DNA of 64,000 nucleotides from an uncultured Oscillospiraceae bacterium. Lineage in GTDB: Bacteria > Bacillota > Clostridia > Oscillospirales > Ruminococcaceae. The stretch lies in contig CAKSEE010000009.1 in the NCBI GenBank assembly GCA_934446455.1, positions 1-64,000 on the forward strand, given 5' to 3'. A model generated the notes under the pieces. It was not told where the DNA came from, ran no database searches, and saw only the letters and a program-made list of their open reading frames with translations. A program made the translations under genes and the position numbers. Below, piece by piece: positions 63,217 through 64,000 of the stretch (its first letter is position 1; the number at the start of each line of letters is the position of its first letter).

Positions 63217-64000
63217 CACACCGCCCCTGCATTCCTTACCGTCACCTTGTTCTGGTTCCACTGTATTCGGGATATTACCTTTGTGAGAGGTACACCGTCA
63301 ATGCTAAGCGGAATTGTTACATCAAACGCCTGCGTCTGTACTCCGTTGAAGCCCGAAACCGTGCCGTTCATGTCGAGGTCAAAATCTGACGGGATAGCGT
63401 TCTGCATACTCTTTGAAACGTCTTTCATCTCATCGCTGAAGCCCTCGCCAAGTCCCTCTGCCATAAAGCCGCCGAGGTTCGCGAACAGTTTTGACGGAGA
63501 ATGTATTCCGAAGAAGTCCTTGATTCCGTCCACAATGCCGCCGAAAAATCCGCTTATCTGATTCCAAAGCCACGCGCCCGCATCAGAAATACCCTGCCAC
63601 AGGCCTTTCAGCAGGTTGCCGCCGACCTCCGCCATCTTGCCAAAGTAGCTTCCGAATGCGTCTATAATGCCGCTTATGATTTGCGGAATCGCCTTGACTA
63701 TCTCCACGATAATGGTCGGGAGGTTTTCAATCAGCGCAATAAACAGCTGAACGCCCGCCGCAACAAGCTGCGGAATCGCTCCGATAACAGCGTCAATAAC
63801 GCTTGAAATTATCTGCGGAATAGCCGCGACAATGGTCGTGATGATTGTCGGCAGGTTCTGCACAAGCGAGATGAGCAGCTTGATTCCGGCTTCGATGATA
63901 AGCGGAATTGCTGAAATCACCGCATTGATTATTCCGTCAATTATCTGTGGAATGACCTCCACGATTGCCGCAATGATGTCCGGCAAAGCCGTCACAAGCG
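63216..64000 (-). CDS. Phage tape-measure protein, C-terminal part
   Basis: At least 261 residues; the frame stays open to the window edge, so the start is missing. Repeats of about 27-30 residues of the type IPQIIxxIIDAVIGAIPQLV (IVEVIPQIIDGIINAVISAI, IVAAIPQIISSVIDAVIGAI) give long hydrophobic helices. The end, GIHSPSKLFANLGGFMAEGL, is the SPS-x-x-x/GxxxxxGL motif typical of tape-measure C-termini. The internal ATG/GTG near 63995 is not the true start. Confidence 0.85.
   Translation of the reverse strand, partial: LVTALPDIIAAIVEVIPQIIDGIINAVISAIPLIIEAGIKLLISLVQNLPTIITTIVAAIPQIISSVIDAVIGAIPQLVAAGVQLFIALIENLPTIIVEIVKAIPQIISGIIDAFGSYFGKMAEVGGNLLKGLWQGISDAGAWLWNQISGFFGGIVDGIKDFFGIHSPSKLFANLGGFMAEGLGEGFSDEMKDVSKSMQNAIPSDFDLDMNGTVSGFNGVQTQAFDVTIPLSIDGVPLTKVISRIQWNQNKVTVRNAGAV

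Larger units (their letters stand above)
55190..64000. mobile_element. Left part of a prophage or phage-like element
   Basis: From the arm-like repeats at 55190 rightward: integrase, two small excisionase-like genes, cargo regulator, endolysin, holin, tail fibre/baseplate and tape-measure genes, all on the minus strand. This is the inverse order of a siphophage late operon followed by lysis and integration genes. The left att must lie between the phosphatase start (55059) and the integrase stop (55351). The right end is outside the window. Confidence 0.75.

Overview
The window comes from a Gram-positive, anaerobic Firmicute of the Ruminococcaceae/Oscillospiraceae kind. This is inferred from strong AGGAGG-type ribosome binding sites, consensus TTGACA-17-TATAAT promoters, lipoprotein signal peptides, a type I dockerin on a very large surface protein, and an alternation of GC-rich core DNA with AT-richer mobile DNA. 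No rRNA, tRNA or CRISPR array was seen.

Layout. (1) 1-5066 is a junkyard of mobile DNA: the end of an IS3-family insertion sequence, an XRE/ImmA-type pair behind a perfect promoter, a DUF4417 protein, a probable toxin/immunity pair, and dead fragments of two tyrosine recombinases and of a MobV relaxase. (2) 5067-15842 is an apparently intact integrative mobilizable element of about 10.8 kb, inserted in the last codons of guaA. An 11-bp att core is duplicated at its ends and integrase arm-like repeats lie inside it. It carries integrase, excisionase, repressor, a RepA-like ATPase, a TnpV-like protein and a MobV relaxase, plus a three-gene cargo: a Dam-like methylase, an AlwI-family restriction enzyme and an 813-residue protein that joins a cold-shock-like domain, a P-loop ATPase and a C-terminal Rx4H (HEPN-like) motif. 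This cargo is the best candidate for an undescribed defence system. (3) 15828-55059 is chromosomal backbone: guaA, an amino-acid ABC importer, an EAL-domain protein, zinc-ribbon membrane proteins, a beta-helix lipoprotein, corA, rlmH, a D,D-carboxypeptidase, an ABC/LytTR/DUF3021 operon, a dockerin protein of about 2000 residues, a FucI/AraA-type isomerase, an EcfT-like protein and a tyrosine phosphatase. (4) 55190-64000 is the left part of a prophage or phage-like element: integrase, two small excisionase-like genes, an AraC-type regulator, endolysin, holin, tail proteins and the end of a tape-measure gene that leaves the window.

The most unusual non-coding signal is a family of about 187-bp elements in the backbone: copies at 24162, 26322 and 34102 and a mini-copy at 51905. 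Each has terminal inverted repeats and a multi-hairpin interior that has changed by compensatory substitutions between copies. Each sits directly beside an intrinsic terminator, and in two cases the complete 23-24 bp terminator hairpin is duplicated on both sides like a very long target-site duplication. A second, unrelated palindrome-ended element (35545-35702) has landed at the end of rlmH and supplies its stop codon.

The genes cooperate mainly within local units. These are the guaA-targeted element with divergent repressor/xis control, the methylase-restriction-ATPase cargo operon, the ABC importer operon ending in a clear terminator, the LytTR-regulated ABC exporter operon, and the phage tail-lysis module.
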